Shown: positions 12,755 through 25,900 of the stretch, one piece after another | How the letters are laid out: each line of letters begins with the position of its first letter | How positions within the stretch are numbered: the first letter of the stretch is position 1 | Source: Paragordius varius | Lineage: Eukaryota; Nematomorpha | Assembly: GCA_964247055.1 (NCBI GenBank) | Contig: OZ176052.1 | Location: 186,001-250,000, forward strand | Length of the DNA: 64,000 nt | Direction: 5' to 3' | The notes under the pieces: generated by a model | Told to the model about the DNA's origin: nothing | Seen by the model: the letters and a program-made list of their open reading frames with translations, nothing else | Databases searched by the model: none | Program-made: the position numbers and the translations under genes

Positions 12755-15700
12755 TTATGAATATAGGGTTGAGTGACACCACTAAATATTGTAAAATAAA
12801 ATTTTAGAATGAAAATAAGGGTATAATTAAAATTATAAAAACAAAAGCTACAATTAAAAGACTTATATTTTGAATATTGAAAATTATTTTTTGTTTTGGT
12901 TACAAAATAAGGAATAAAGTATGTTTAAACACTTGATTTTACATACATACACAATCACAGTAGAAGTGTGAAATTATACGGACAAAACGTGAAAATATAG
13001 AGACAAAAATTTTTTTCTAAAAGACAACCATACTTTAATCTTGATTTTTTTTAATATAAATCACAATTACAGAATAGATATGTATATGGTAACACAATCA
13101 ATTACATACATATTTTACAATTGTTATTGAATGATTTAAATAGGAAAATTAAGGTTTAGAAAGTATGGTTGTCTTTTCGAAAAAAAATATTTGTCTTTAT
13201 ATTTTCACGTTTTGTCCGTATAATTTCAATTTTTATATTTTTACATTTTGTCCGTAGTATAATTTTAATTTTTAATGTAAAATAATTTATATGGGTAAAA
13301 TCGGATCAATAATATTTTCTCCTAACAAAAAAATTTTTTAATCTTTTACTTTTATAAATTTTATAGTCAATAATTGTTATTAAATAAAAAAACCAAACCT
13401 CATCTAAATCACATTCTGCCAAGCCATCTTCGGTGCAATAAGCTCGGAATTTCTCAATCATTCCTTTCAGTTTTATGGCGCACATAATAAAATCGTTAAA
13501 GGTAATCTACAAGAAAAATTCATACATACAGTAAAAATATGAAATTATACGGACAAAACGTAAAAATATAAAGACAAAAACTTTTGTAAGGCACAAAACT
13601 TAATTTATCCTAAACAAAACATATAATTACAATCGTAAAATACAAAATTGAATGTGTTACCAATATACAATACTTTGTAGATTTAAACAATGAGTTGTTA
13701 TATTTAATAAAATCAAGATTAAAAAGTATGGTTGTTTTTTTAAAAAAATATTTGTCTTTTTTTCACGTTTTGTCCGTATAATTTCAATTTTCAAATATAA
13801 TTTTCTTTTAAACTAAAAAAAAACTATTTTAGTAAATTCAAAATTTAAATTTTGCATATAATACCAAATTATCTTTATTGCGATAACGTAAGACCATTGA
13901 TTTATGTACGTTGGAATTTAAACTGTATCCGACTGATTGGAAGGCTTCTTTCATTTCAAACGCATTCAGGGTTCCTGAATTATCACGATCAAATTGCTTA
14001 AAAATGGCCTAAATCAATAAGATTAAAGAGTAAATTTACAATAAGAATTAAAATTATAAAAATTATTAAAAATAATTTATTTAAAAGTAAAGGATATTTT
14101 TTAAACCTTGATTTTATCTCATATAACAAACATATGATTTTGGATTGCAAAATAGGGAATAGAGATATAAATTGGAAACACCCTCAATTTTTTTTTCAAA
14201 TCATAATTGTAAAATATGGATTATGCAAAAACTCAAAACCGAAAAAAAAACATGTTTTTGTAAATTCAAATTAATCTTTTACTATTTATATTTTATTTTA
14301 TACGCATCATATCAAATAACTTACATATATATATAAAAGGAAACTTATTTAATTAAAAAATTGAAATGTGATTTTAGTAAAAATAATTATTACTTTCCAA
14401 AGTTTTATGGATTTCCACAAATCCAAAAACTCTTCCAAGCCTAATTGACCGGATTTGTCGTAATCTTTCATGGCAACCATACTGCGACACGTTTCAATGT
14501 TGAATCCTTCGAAAGATTCTAATAAAATTTCCGAAAAAATGAAAATTAATATTTGATCCATGATTTAAAGTTTAAGATATTATAAAGTATAAAACAAAAA
14601 ATTTTCTATAAGTTAAAAGACTTATATAATATCTATAAAAAAATTTTACCCCCCAAAAAATGGGTTTCCTTATAGTTTAATATATCTATAAAAAAACTTT
14701 AAATTTATATTTTCTTTGAAATATTATATTTACTAAAATAAAAAATATGTTAAAAAATTGATTAACAAAAATATCTTAAAAATATACTATCTTTCTTGAG
14801 AGCAAAATTAAGGATTTCTTGGAGTTCGTAAGGCGAAATTTCCAAATCTTCGCCGGCAATTCGATCGAAATATTCTTTAATGTTGGCATCTTGCTGTTCT
14901 TCCGTTTGAACTACTTCTTGAGGAATCTATAATTTTAAATTAAATTTTAAATTTATTTTAAAAATTTATTGTTTAATACAAGAAAGATATTAATCAATTT
15001 ATAAAAAGTGTTGCTCAATTTTCACTACAATGCACTTTAAATATTGAACAAAAATTAAAATTATAGATAAGACAAAACATTTTGAAAAGTAAAAGGTTAT
15101 AATTTCCATTTTTACCGTTTATTAAATGAAACAATGACGAAAATATTAATTTTTTACTTATTTACTCATTATGTTTTGTCTTGATATATGGTTTTATCAC
15201 AAAACATATACTTGATTTTATGGCATTTAAAAAATAAAATAATTATAAATTATATAATTTTCCAAAAAAATATTATTCTCATCTTTTATATTTCACAATT
15301 TTAACTGTAAGGAAAAAAAATAAAAGTTACTTTTTTTTAAGTTTTAATTTTAATTGTAGCTAAAAAAAGTAAAAAAAAATTACTTTTTCTTAAGTTTTAT
15401 ATTTTTACTTAATAATTTAAAAAGCAAAAAAAAGTTAATTTTCTTAAGTTTTATTTAAAAATAAAAAATAAATTTACCTTTTCCGCCATAAGCGGATTTA
15501 CACCAGTTTCCTCATCGAGTTCATTAGCATCGACTCGTTTTTCGGAAAAGACTCGAAGTAAAAACTCGGCCGCTTGATTCGGTTCAAAGGTTGAGGGCAC
15601 AATTACGTAAGAACCCTAAATTATGAAACATAAAATAAAAATAAATCAACTAAAAACAACTTTTTACATTTACTAAATTCAATAAAATTTCTTAAAATTA

Positions 15701-18700
15701 TTTTAATTGTAAATCTCCTCGAGGTAAGAAGAGAACTTATAACGAAATATAAAAACTAGTAAAATAATTAAATTACAGTTATAAATGTTTAAAAACTTAA
15801 ACTGTAAAATACCAAGTTTTTACGAGTTCAAACGTCAGTTCTAAATTATATTCGATAAAACATAATTTTGAAACCATTTATATACCATATAATCTGTGAG
15901 AGTTTAATTTTGTATACTGCAATACTGTGTATATACAAAAAAATTTACATTAAAAAATATATTATATTATACAATATCTTTCCAAAAAAAACTTATAATT
16001 ACTTTTATGCTGCTTTTTCGTTATTTGAAAAAACTAATCCGTAATTTTTCAATTTTTTATGTGTAACATTAAACTCATCAAAAAAACCAAATAAATGGTG
16101 TAAACTTTGCTAGCTAAAGTGATATATATATATATATCTTTTAACCTCTTGTCCTTTTTATGGGCGCATATATTTTCTAATTTTTACCCTAAAACTAGTT
16201 TAAAAAATCAAATAAAATTTAAAAAAATCAAATAAAATTTGGAGAAAAAATTAATAAAATTTAAAAAAAATAACAAAAATAAATTTAGAAAAAAAGATTT
16301 TTTACTTACCCGAGGTAATTTATATCGACCAGTAATTTCCCGTAAATTAATGAAAGTTGGCGAGCGAGCCACTGAAGAATTATAAGCAAAAAATTGTTTT
16401 GGTAAAGGTTCAATAGTATCTTGGGGTGATTGGACCTTTTTTTTGTGTTGTTCAAAAAGTATAAAGGAGGAATTATAAGGTGACAAAACGTAAAAAACAT
16501 AAAGACAAATATTTTTTTCAACAAAAAAACCGCTGTACTTTTTTTAAACTTGATTTTTCCTTAATATAATAACTAACTCATTAAGTGATATGTCAATTAA
16601 CAACACAATCAATAACAGTAAAAACTGAAATTATACGGAAGGACAAAACGTAAAAATATAAAGACAAATATTTTGCTTCAAAAGACACCCCCACAACCAA
16701 ATTTTTTAAAATCTTAATTTTTCACATATATAAGATACTTAGTTCCAATTTTAAAATATAAAATTTATTGTGTTAGTATTATATAACTCAATTTTACACT
16801 ATGCCATTTAAAATAACGAGTTATATTGATATAAATCAACGCTTTAAAAGTATGGTATAGTCTTTGGGAAAAAAATATTTGTCTCTTTATATTTTTAACA
16901 TTTTGTCATCCATCCGTATAATTTCAGTTTTTACTGTATATATATTTTACACAATTGTAACCAAATATCTTATATAATAAGAAATAATCAAGGTTAGATA
17001 TATTATATTTGTCTTTTTATGTTTCATCTGTTTAATTAAAGTTTTAACTCCATTTTAAAGCAAAAAAAAACGTAAATTCAAACTCAAACAAATTTCGCAA
17101 TCAAAAAAAACTTTATAAATGGCGAATCCAATAGTAACCAGATCAGCGCCATGTTTTCTCTGTTTTCTTCTGTGTTTTTGCATAAGTCCGACTATGCAAG
17201 TGCATAAATTTTCACCTTCGCCTTCATCTACTTCAGTTAGGGTTACTCCATACTGTGGATTTAACCAAAAGGTATCTGAAAAACGCATATTATATATATA
17301 ATTCATATTCACCCTTGAACAAAATTCAAATTCACCCTTAAACAATTCAAATTCACCCTTAAACAGTTTAAATTTACCCTCGAACAAAATTCAAATTCAC
17401 CCTTGAACATTTCCAATTTTCACTCTTGAACAAAATTCAAATTTACCTTTAAACAAAATTCAAATTTCCCCTTGAACAATTAATATTCACTCTTGAACAG
17501 TTCAAATTCACCCTTGAACAAAATTCAAATTTACCCTTGAACAAATTCAAATTCACCCTTGAACAAATTTAAATTCACCCTTGAACAAAATTCAAATTCA
17601 TCCTAAAAATAAATTATGTTTTTTCAGTTTAAATTTACCATTTACAGGTCAAATTCAAATTCACCCTTGAACAAAATTCAAATTCACCCTTGAACAGTTC
17701 TAATTCACCCTTGAACAAAATTCAAATTTACCCTTGAACAATTCAAATTCCCCCTTGAACAATTAATATTCACCCCCTTGAACAATTTGGCTTCACCCTT
17801 AAACAATTTAAATTCACCCTTGAACAGTTCAAATTTACCCTTGAACAATTCAAATTCACCCCTAAGTAAATTATATGTTTTTTAAGATTAAAAATTACCT
17901 ATATTTTTTTTATTTTTTTTAAAAAACAAAAATTTTGTTTAAAACTAAAATAATACACTGAAAAAATTATAAACTATGCCATAAAGATATATTTTATATT
18001 AATAATGAGTTATATTAGCTGCCCGAAAATACATAATTTATTTTTAGAAATATATTTGAATTGTTTAAGGCTGAATTTGAATTGTTCAATGGGGTGTATT
18101 TGAATTGTTTGAGGGTGAATTTGAACTGTAAATGGTATATATACAGTAAGAATTAAAACATACCTATATTCCCCTTTAAAAAAATAATTAAATTGACTAA
18201 TTTTTCCAAAACCTAACTCCCTTTTAAGTTTAAAAACCTGAATTTAAAACATTTCCCTCAACAATATAACCAAAAATTGAAAATTTAAATAAATCAAAAT
18301 ACTCGCCCCTCTAAACTTAGACACCAAGTATATATATATTATCCAAACGAATTCATTAAAAATAATGTTTTGACGTAATTTTATTAAAATAACACTCTTT
18401 AAACCTAAAAAACTCAAAATACTTGAAAATTCTTAACTCTGGAAAATTCTAAAACACACACTAGAAAGAAAATTTCATTATGTAATCATTTTTAAAAACT
18501 CTAAAAAACTACCCTAACCAAATTTAAACTCTAAAAAAATAAATTTTGACATAAAAGAAAATAATTCAATTACATAAATTGAAATTATACGGACCAAAAA
18601 GTATAAATATAAAGTCTTTTCTCAAAGACAACCATACTTTCAAAACCTTAATTATTTTAATATATCTTATTGTTTTAAACTGTAAATTATAAAATAGAGA

Positions 18701-21700
18701 CGTATATTGTTAACACAATCAATGATAAATTTTAAGATTATTATTGAATGGTTTAAATAAGATATATATTTAAAGGTTTGAAAAGTATGATTGTTGACTT
18801 TTGAAAAAAAATTTTTGTCTTTATATTTGTACGTTTTGTCCTTCCGTATAATTTCAATTTTTACTGTAAATAATCATCAAAATTTTCAATAAAACATTTC
18901 CAAAAGTCAAAAAAAAACTTTTTTTGGTTATATGTATCTCAAAAATCAAATCAAATTGAAAACAAATTCCCGCTCAAAACTTAAAAACCCTTTAAAAAAT
19001 TACCCAAAAAGTTTCGACAGCCGCCAGCATTGGCGCCAATAACCCAGCTGTCATTGTGAGTGTTCACTTCCCATTTCTTCTTGGAGGCGCCATATGGACT
19101 GTCACACCAAATCTCGGTACAGGCTTCAGGGGTTAGGTGACAAATCTCAAGTTTTTCAAAGTAACGCATAAAATCTTTCAGGGACATCCTTGAGGTAAAT
19201 TTAAAAAAATTATTTAATCGAGTTTGAAAAAACAATAAACTTAAATAAAAAAGTTTTGAATAAAAATATGGTTCTGATTCTAACAAAGTAACGTATAAAA
19301 TTCTTCAAAGTTTACCTTTGTGTAAACTGAAAAAAAAGGCAAAAATTTAATTTAGTTTAAAACATAATGAACCTTTATTGAAAAAGTTTTGAGCAAAAAT
19401 AATGGTTCTGATCTCAAGTTTTTCAAAGTAACGCATAAAATCTTTCAAAGACATCCTTTAAAGGAATAAAATATTGACAAAAATTTATTCAATTTAGTGT
19501 TTGAAAAAGGAATGAACTTATAATGAAAAAAAGTAAGTAACGCATAAAATCTTTCAAAGACATCCTTTGGGTATAAAACATTGAAAAAAATTTATTCAAA
19601 AAATATAATGTTTTTGGATAAAAAATACAGTTCTGATTTCAAGTTTCTCAAAGTAACGCATAAAATCTTTCAAAGATATCCTTTTATGTAAAATATTAAA
19701 AAAAAACAAAAATTTATCCAATTTAAAAATGATGAACTTATAATTAATTATGTATTAAAAATATGGTTCAAATCCTAAGTTTTTCAAAGTAACGCATAAA
19801 ATCTTTCAAAGACATCCTTTAGGTAAATTTTGACAAAAATTATTCAATTTAGTTTGAAAAAATAATGAATTTATATTGAAAATTAGTTTTAAAAATATGA
19901 TCCTAACTTCAAAGTAACGCATAAAATCTTAAGACATCCTTTTATGTAAAATATTGAAAAAAAGGGACAAAAATTAATTTTTATTATGTTTGCCAATTTG
20001 GTAATATTGTATACTAATTTTTAAACTGTCTTGTCTTTTTGGAGTCCCATATTATTTAAAATAAAATTAAAAATAAACTGTAAAAACAACAAAATTATAT
20101 ACCATTTTTTTGGCTCTCTTAATAATTACTATACCCCCATGAAAATAAAAAATGGGTAAAAATAACCCTAAAAAACATAAAGCAAAGATTACGATTAACC
20201 CGTATATATATATTACAGTAAAACTTGAAATTATACGGACAAAACGTAAAAATATAAAGACAAATATTTTTATCTTAAAAACAACCATACTTAAATCTTG
20301 ATTTTTTAAGTATAACTCATTGTTTTAAACAACAAACTATAAAATATACATGTACATTGGTAACACAATCAATTATATATTTTATAATTGTAAATAAATC
20401 AATTATATAAAAAAAATTTAAATTTAAAAAAGTAGAATTGTCTTTAAGAAAAAAATTTTGTCCGTATAATTTCAATTTTTACTGTAAAAATTTAACATAA
20501 AGCAAAAATTAAACTAAATACCAAAATTCACCATCAGCTTCGAAAACCAGACCGAGTTTTTTGCGTTCCTCAGCCGAAGTATATTGCCATTCAGGTGATC
20601 TAATAAAATTTACACAGGAAAAATTAATTTTAAAGTGAAAAAATATTTGAAAAATATATAATTTTTATAAAAATTACATTTTTATATTATTGATTTTACC
20701 TCTATAGTTGTGGAATACGGTAATCTTAATGTTGATTTGTAACATATATATACCATTTACAATTCAAATTCACCCTTGAACAATTCAAAATTACCCTTAA
20801 ACAACTCAAATTCACCCTTGAACAATTCAAAATTACCCTTAAACAACTCAAATTCACCCTTAAACAATTCAAATTCACCCTTAAACAATTCAATTTCACC
20901 CTTAAACAATTCAAATTCACCCTTAAACAATTCAAATTCACCCTTAAACAATTCAAATTCACCCTTAAACAATTCAAATTCACCCTTAAACAATTCAAAT
21001 TCACCCTTAAACAATTCAAATTCACCCTTAAACAATTCAAATTCACCCTTAAACAATTCAAATTCACCCTTAAACAATTCAAATTCACCCTTAAACAATT
21101 CAAATTCACCCTTAAACAATTCAAATTCACCCTTGAACAATTCAAATTCACCCTCAAATAAAATATAAGTTTTTTAAGATTAAATATTACCTATATTTTA
21201 TATATTTTTAAAAAATAAAAATTATGTTTTAAATTAATTAAAATAATACTAAAAAAATAATAAACTATACCATAAACATATATTTCATATAACAGTTCGA
21301 AAAAAACATAATTTATTTTTAGGGTGAATTTGAATTGTTCAAGGGTGAATTTGAATTGTTCAAGGGTGAATTTGAACTGTAAATGGTATATTTATGTTTT
21401 TTTAGACGAAAAAATTAGTTTAAGATAGTTTTTTTTCCTTATATAAAAACATTTTTCTAACTATGAGTAACAACATGGAAAAATATAATCAATTTTTTTT
21501 GGTTTAAAATTTCAATTGTTTTAATTCAGAAAAGAATAATATTAAAAGTAAATTATTAATAATTACTTATCACTCCAAGGACCATTCCATTCGGCTTCGT
21601 TTCCCCAAGGATTACGTAATCTTATAAGTGGAACTTTGCCTTGATTACTTTCCACCTTAAAATGTGTTAAAATTTAATTAAATTTAGTTTAATTTTATTT

Positions 21701-22908
21701 TAAGAAATAATGTGGTTTAATGGATATATGTAACACTTTTACAGTAAAAATTGAAATTATAATAGGGACAAAACGTGAAAATATAAAATGCAAATATTTT
21801 TTTTTGCTTAAAGACAACCCCATACTTTTTTAATCTTGATTTCATTATGTAAAACTTATTGTTTTAAATTACAAAGTATAAAAAGGAAGTGTAAACTGGA
21901 AACACAATTATGTATTCTCGTAGATTGTGATTAAATGTTTTTATAGGAGAAAGGTTTAAAAAAAATTTGTCTTTATATTTTTAATTTTTTCCGTATATTT
22001 AACACTTTAATAATGGATAAATATAAAATATGGACTCCTGGGTCATTTACAATAAGATTTATAAAAAAAACAGCGCTTATTGATTAATAATACAAGCTGG
22101 AAATTACAAAAAAAATAGATATATTTTATATTTACATTGATAGAACATAAAGACAAATTTTTATGATCAAAAGACAACCATACTTTTTCAAACCTTAATT
22201 TTTCTCATATAAATTATACAATTACAATTTTAAACTATATAAATGATTGTGTCACCAATATACATATCAATTCTATAATTTGCAATTCGAAACAATAATT
22301 TAATTTAAATAAATCAAGATTCAAAAAGTATGCTTGGTTGTTGTGTTTTGAAAAAAAATTTTTGTCTTTATATTTTTACGTTTTGTCCGTTAAATTTCAA
22401 TATTTACTGTATAAATGTTTGATAAAATAGTACTTAATACTATATATATTAGTAAAAAAGCTAAATATTAAGTAAAAAATTAAAAATATACAGACCTATC
22501 GTAAATAAATAAAGACAAAATTTTTCTTTCAAAAGACAACCCCATACTTTTCAACCCTTATAATTTATTCAATAATAATAATCACTAAATTATACAAAAT
22601 TATAAAATATAGAATTGATTGTGTTTGTAATATATATATATATATATATCTATTTCACATTTTGCCATTAAAAACAATGAGAGTTATATTGAAATTAATA
22701 TCAAGATTCCAAAAATATAGTTGTTTTATTAAAAAACACTTGTCTTTATATTTTTACGTTTTGTCCACAGTATAATTTCAGTTTTTACTGTGTGATTAAA
22801 ATCAATATTAAGGTGTAAAAATTTACAATTATTCTTATATTTTTTCCAACTCTTGAAATTATTTTCATTATAAAAAGCCTGTAGATATATAAAAAAGGGT
22901 AAAAATGC

Positions 22909-22939
<31 letters not shown>

Positions 22940-25900
22940 ATACCATTCTGACATCCGTAACACTGTAGGCATGTCCTTTAATAAGTCCATTTGATAATTT
23001 AGCTTCAAAGACATGTGGGTCCGGCTAAAACATATAATAAATTATATGTACATCTACAGTTATTTCCTCTTAAAAAATAACTTAAAAAAATTTTTTTTTA
23101 TAATATATATTTAATATAATAACCATCGAATGATATAAGGGCATAAGTTAAAAACATTTTAAAATTCATTATAGCGCAAAAAAAATCAAAATAATTGCCA
23201 TTTTAAAATATATGAAAATTACTTTTGTATTTTATATGTATTTTGAAAAACTTGAATCTTTTAAATTATACCTCTTTTTTTCCCAGGAAATAGTGCATAC
23301 ATATTTTACTCCTAATAAATATACCAATCTTTTACTTTTAATATACATTAAAAGAAATTATACGGACAAAACGTGAAAATATTTTTTTTAAAAAAACAAC
23401 CATACTTATTTAATCTTCATATTTTTAAACTTACATTGTTTTAAACTACAAAGTAAAAAATAGAAATGTAAATTGGTAACACAATCAATTATGTATTTAA
23501 CAATTGTAATTAAATGTTTTTAAAGAATAAATTAAGGTTTAAAAAAAGTATGGGGTTGTCTTTTGAAAACAAAATTCTCTTTATGTTTTTACATTTTGTC
23601 CGTATAATTTCAATTTTTGATATATTTTACTTTGCAATACTATTAATTTTACCGTAAATTTTCCAAAAAAACCAATTTAAAAAAAACTCAAAATTTTACA
23701 AAAGAAAAACCTCAATTGAGGCCGCCATGAGGGAACTGCGTTGATTAGCTTTGTAAAGAATGGAGAAAATATTGTTGGGAACCTCCTTTAAATCATAATA
23801 TTCCGTAATTCCCCCCGTAAAATCTTCCATGGCTTCTGTTGTACTTCCGCCCTTTAAGGCTTCGTAAGAACCATTTACTCTGAAAAAAAAATAAATTTTA
23901 CATTTACAACTCAAACGCAAAAGACAAATTATTTTGCTATCATATAATGTGTTTTATACAATTAAAGAAATATATGTTTAAATCAAACAAAGTGCCACAT
24001 AAGAATAAAAATTTACTGTAAAACTAGTAAAAAAGTATTCGATCGATATAAACCCAAGAAGGAGAGTTGAAAAAACTTATTTGCTACAATTGCTTAATAT
24101 TTGACTACGAAACATAGTGTTTCTTGATAAAAACCATTTACCCGTTGAAAAAAATTGTTAGGATTATTTAAGTAAGTTTGTATAGAGAACACACGTACAA
24201 AGTCTATTTGCGGCATTCATTAATTTCAAAGATTTGGATGACATGTGCCTTAAATGACTATAAAATGGTGTATATATAACAGACCGCATTCCCAAACATA
24301 TATATACCATTAGCAATTCAAATTCACCCTTGAACAATTTAAATTCACCCTTGAACATTTCAAATTCACTCTCGAACAATTCAAATTCAACCCTCAAATA
24401 AATTGTGTGTTTTTGAAGAGTAACAATTACTTTAGTTTTTTATAGTTTTAAAAAATGAAATTTTGTTTAATATATTTAAATAATATGGAAAAATAAATAA
24501 ACTATGCGCCATAAAGATTTATTTCATATTTATAATGAGTTATATTAGCTGCCCGAAAATTCATAATTTATTTTTCAAGGGTGAATTTGTTGAATTGTTT
24601 GAGGGTGAATTAGACTTGAAAATAAAATAGCGAAATTAACATATATTTTATTAGATTTTAGGCCTAACTATGAGACTATGTAAAAACAAAGATTTATTTT
24701 AACTTGCCAAAATACGGTATTTATCATTAAGAAACTTGTTTAATATAATTTTTTATTTTAGATATTTTGTATAATATTTTGTATTTAATATTTGTCGCAA
24801 GCCTCTAAAAAAATGATTTGGAGGGCCGAGTGTTGGACACCCCTTGGTTTACAACTTACACAGTAAAAATTGAAATTATACGTGATGACAAAATGTAAAA
24901 ATATAAAGACAATTTTTTTTTCAAAAGACAACCCCATACATTTTTAACCTAATTTATCCTATAAAAAACATTTAAGCACAATCGTAAATATGTAATTGAT
25001 TGTGTTACCAATATTAATGTTTATTTTATACTTTGTAGTTTAAAACAATGAGAGGTATATTTTGAAAAATCAAGATTATGAAAAGTATGGTTGTCTTTTG
25101 CTAAAAAATATTGGTTCTTATATCTTCACGTTTGTCCATAGTATAATTTCAATTTTTACCGTAATTTACCCTAATGCTATTGATATAATATGATAATTTA
25201 TAAAATGTTCATCAAAGATGACTTTAGTTGTAAAATTATTATAGTTTTTATCAAAAAAACAGCAAAATTTCCGTTAAAATTTTCAATTATGATAAGATTT
25301 CGAAATAAAAACTTGGCATAAGCCTTCTCTAACAAGGCACTCCAGAATTCATTATTATCGGCGCTATGCATAAATACCAATTTGCCATCAACTGTCGGTA
25401 AACGATCATCTACAATCACATCAATCTATTTTTATGCAAAAAAAATTGAAAAGTAAAAAAAACATTTTTAACAAAAAAAATGTATTTTTTGAGGAGGGCC
25501 ATGTTGATAGTTAATAAAAATCATTTTATTTAAATCACGCCCTAAGAAAATTATATTTGTATATCATATATTCCAAAAAATCTCTATAATATATAATTTA
25601 ATATTTTCACGAAATAGCGATATAGAGTAAAATAAATTTTTCGCGCTTTGTGGCTTAAAAAAATAAGGAATTAAAGAATAGAAATATAAAAAACATTTGT
25701 AACAAAAAACCACCTAAACACTATATTAAGAATGGGAAGCAAGAAAGAAAAATTTATAAACTACTTTGAAATGTTAATCTTACTATATTACAGTGAAAAT
25801 TGATTGTATACAGATGTAACATACCTTGTTTTGAACCTTAAACTTCAAAGCTAAATAATTTAATTTTTTTTAGGAATGAAATTAAAAGTTTAAAAAACTA

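Noticed and set aside
20726-21168. Open frames of 127-143 residues on both strands made of repeated GEFELFK, RVNLNCL or NNSNSPL
   Set aside because: They are the 21-bp minisatellite read in different frames. A unit divisible by three with no stops stays open automatically; there is no start context or unique flanking sequence.
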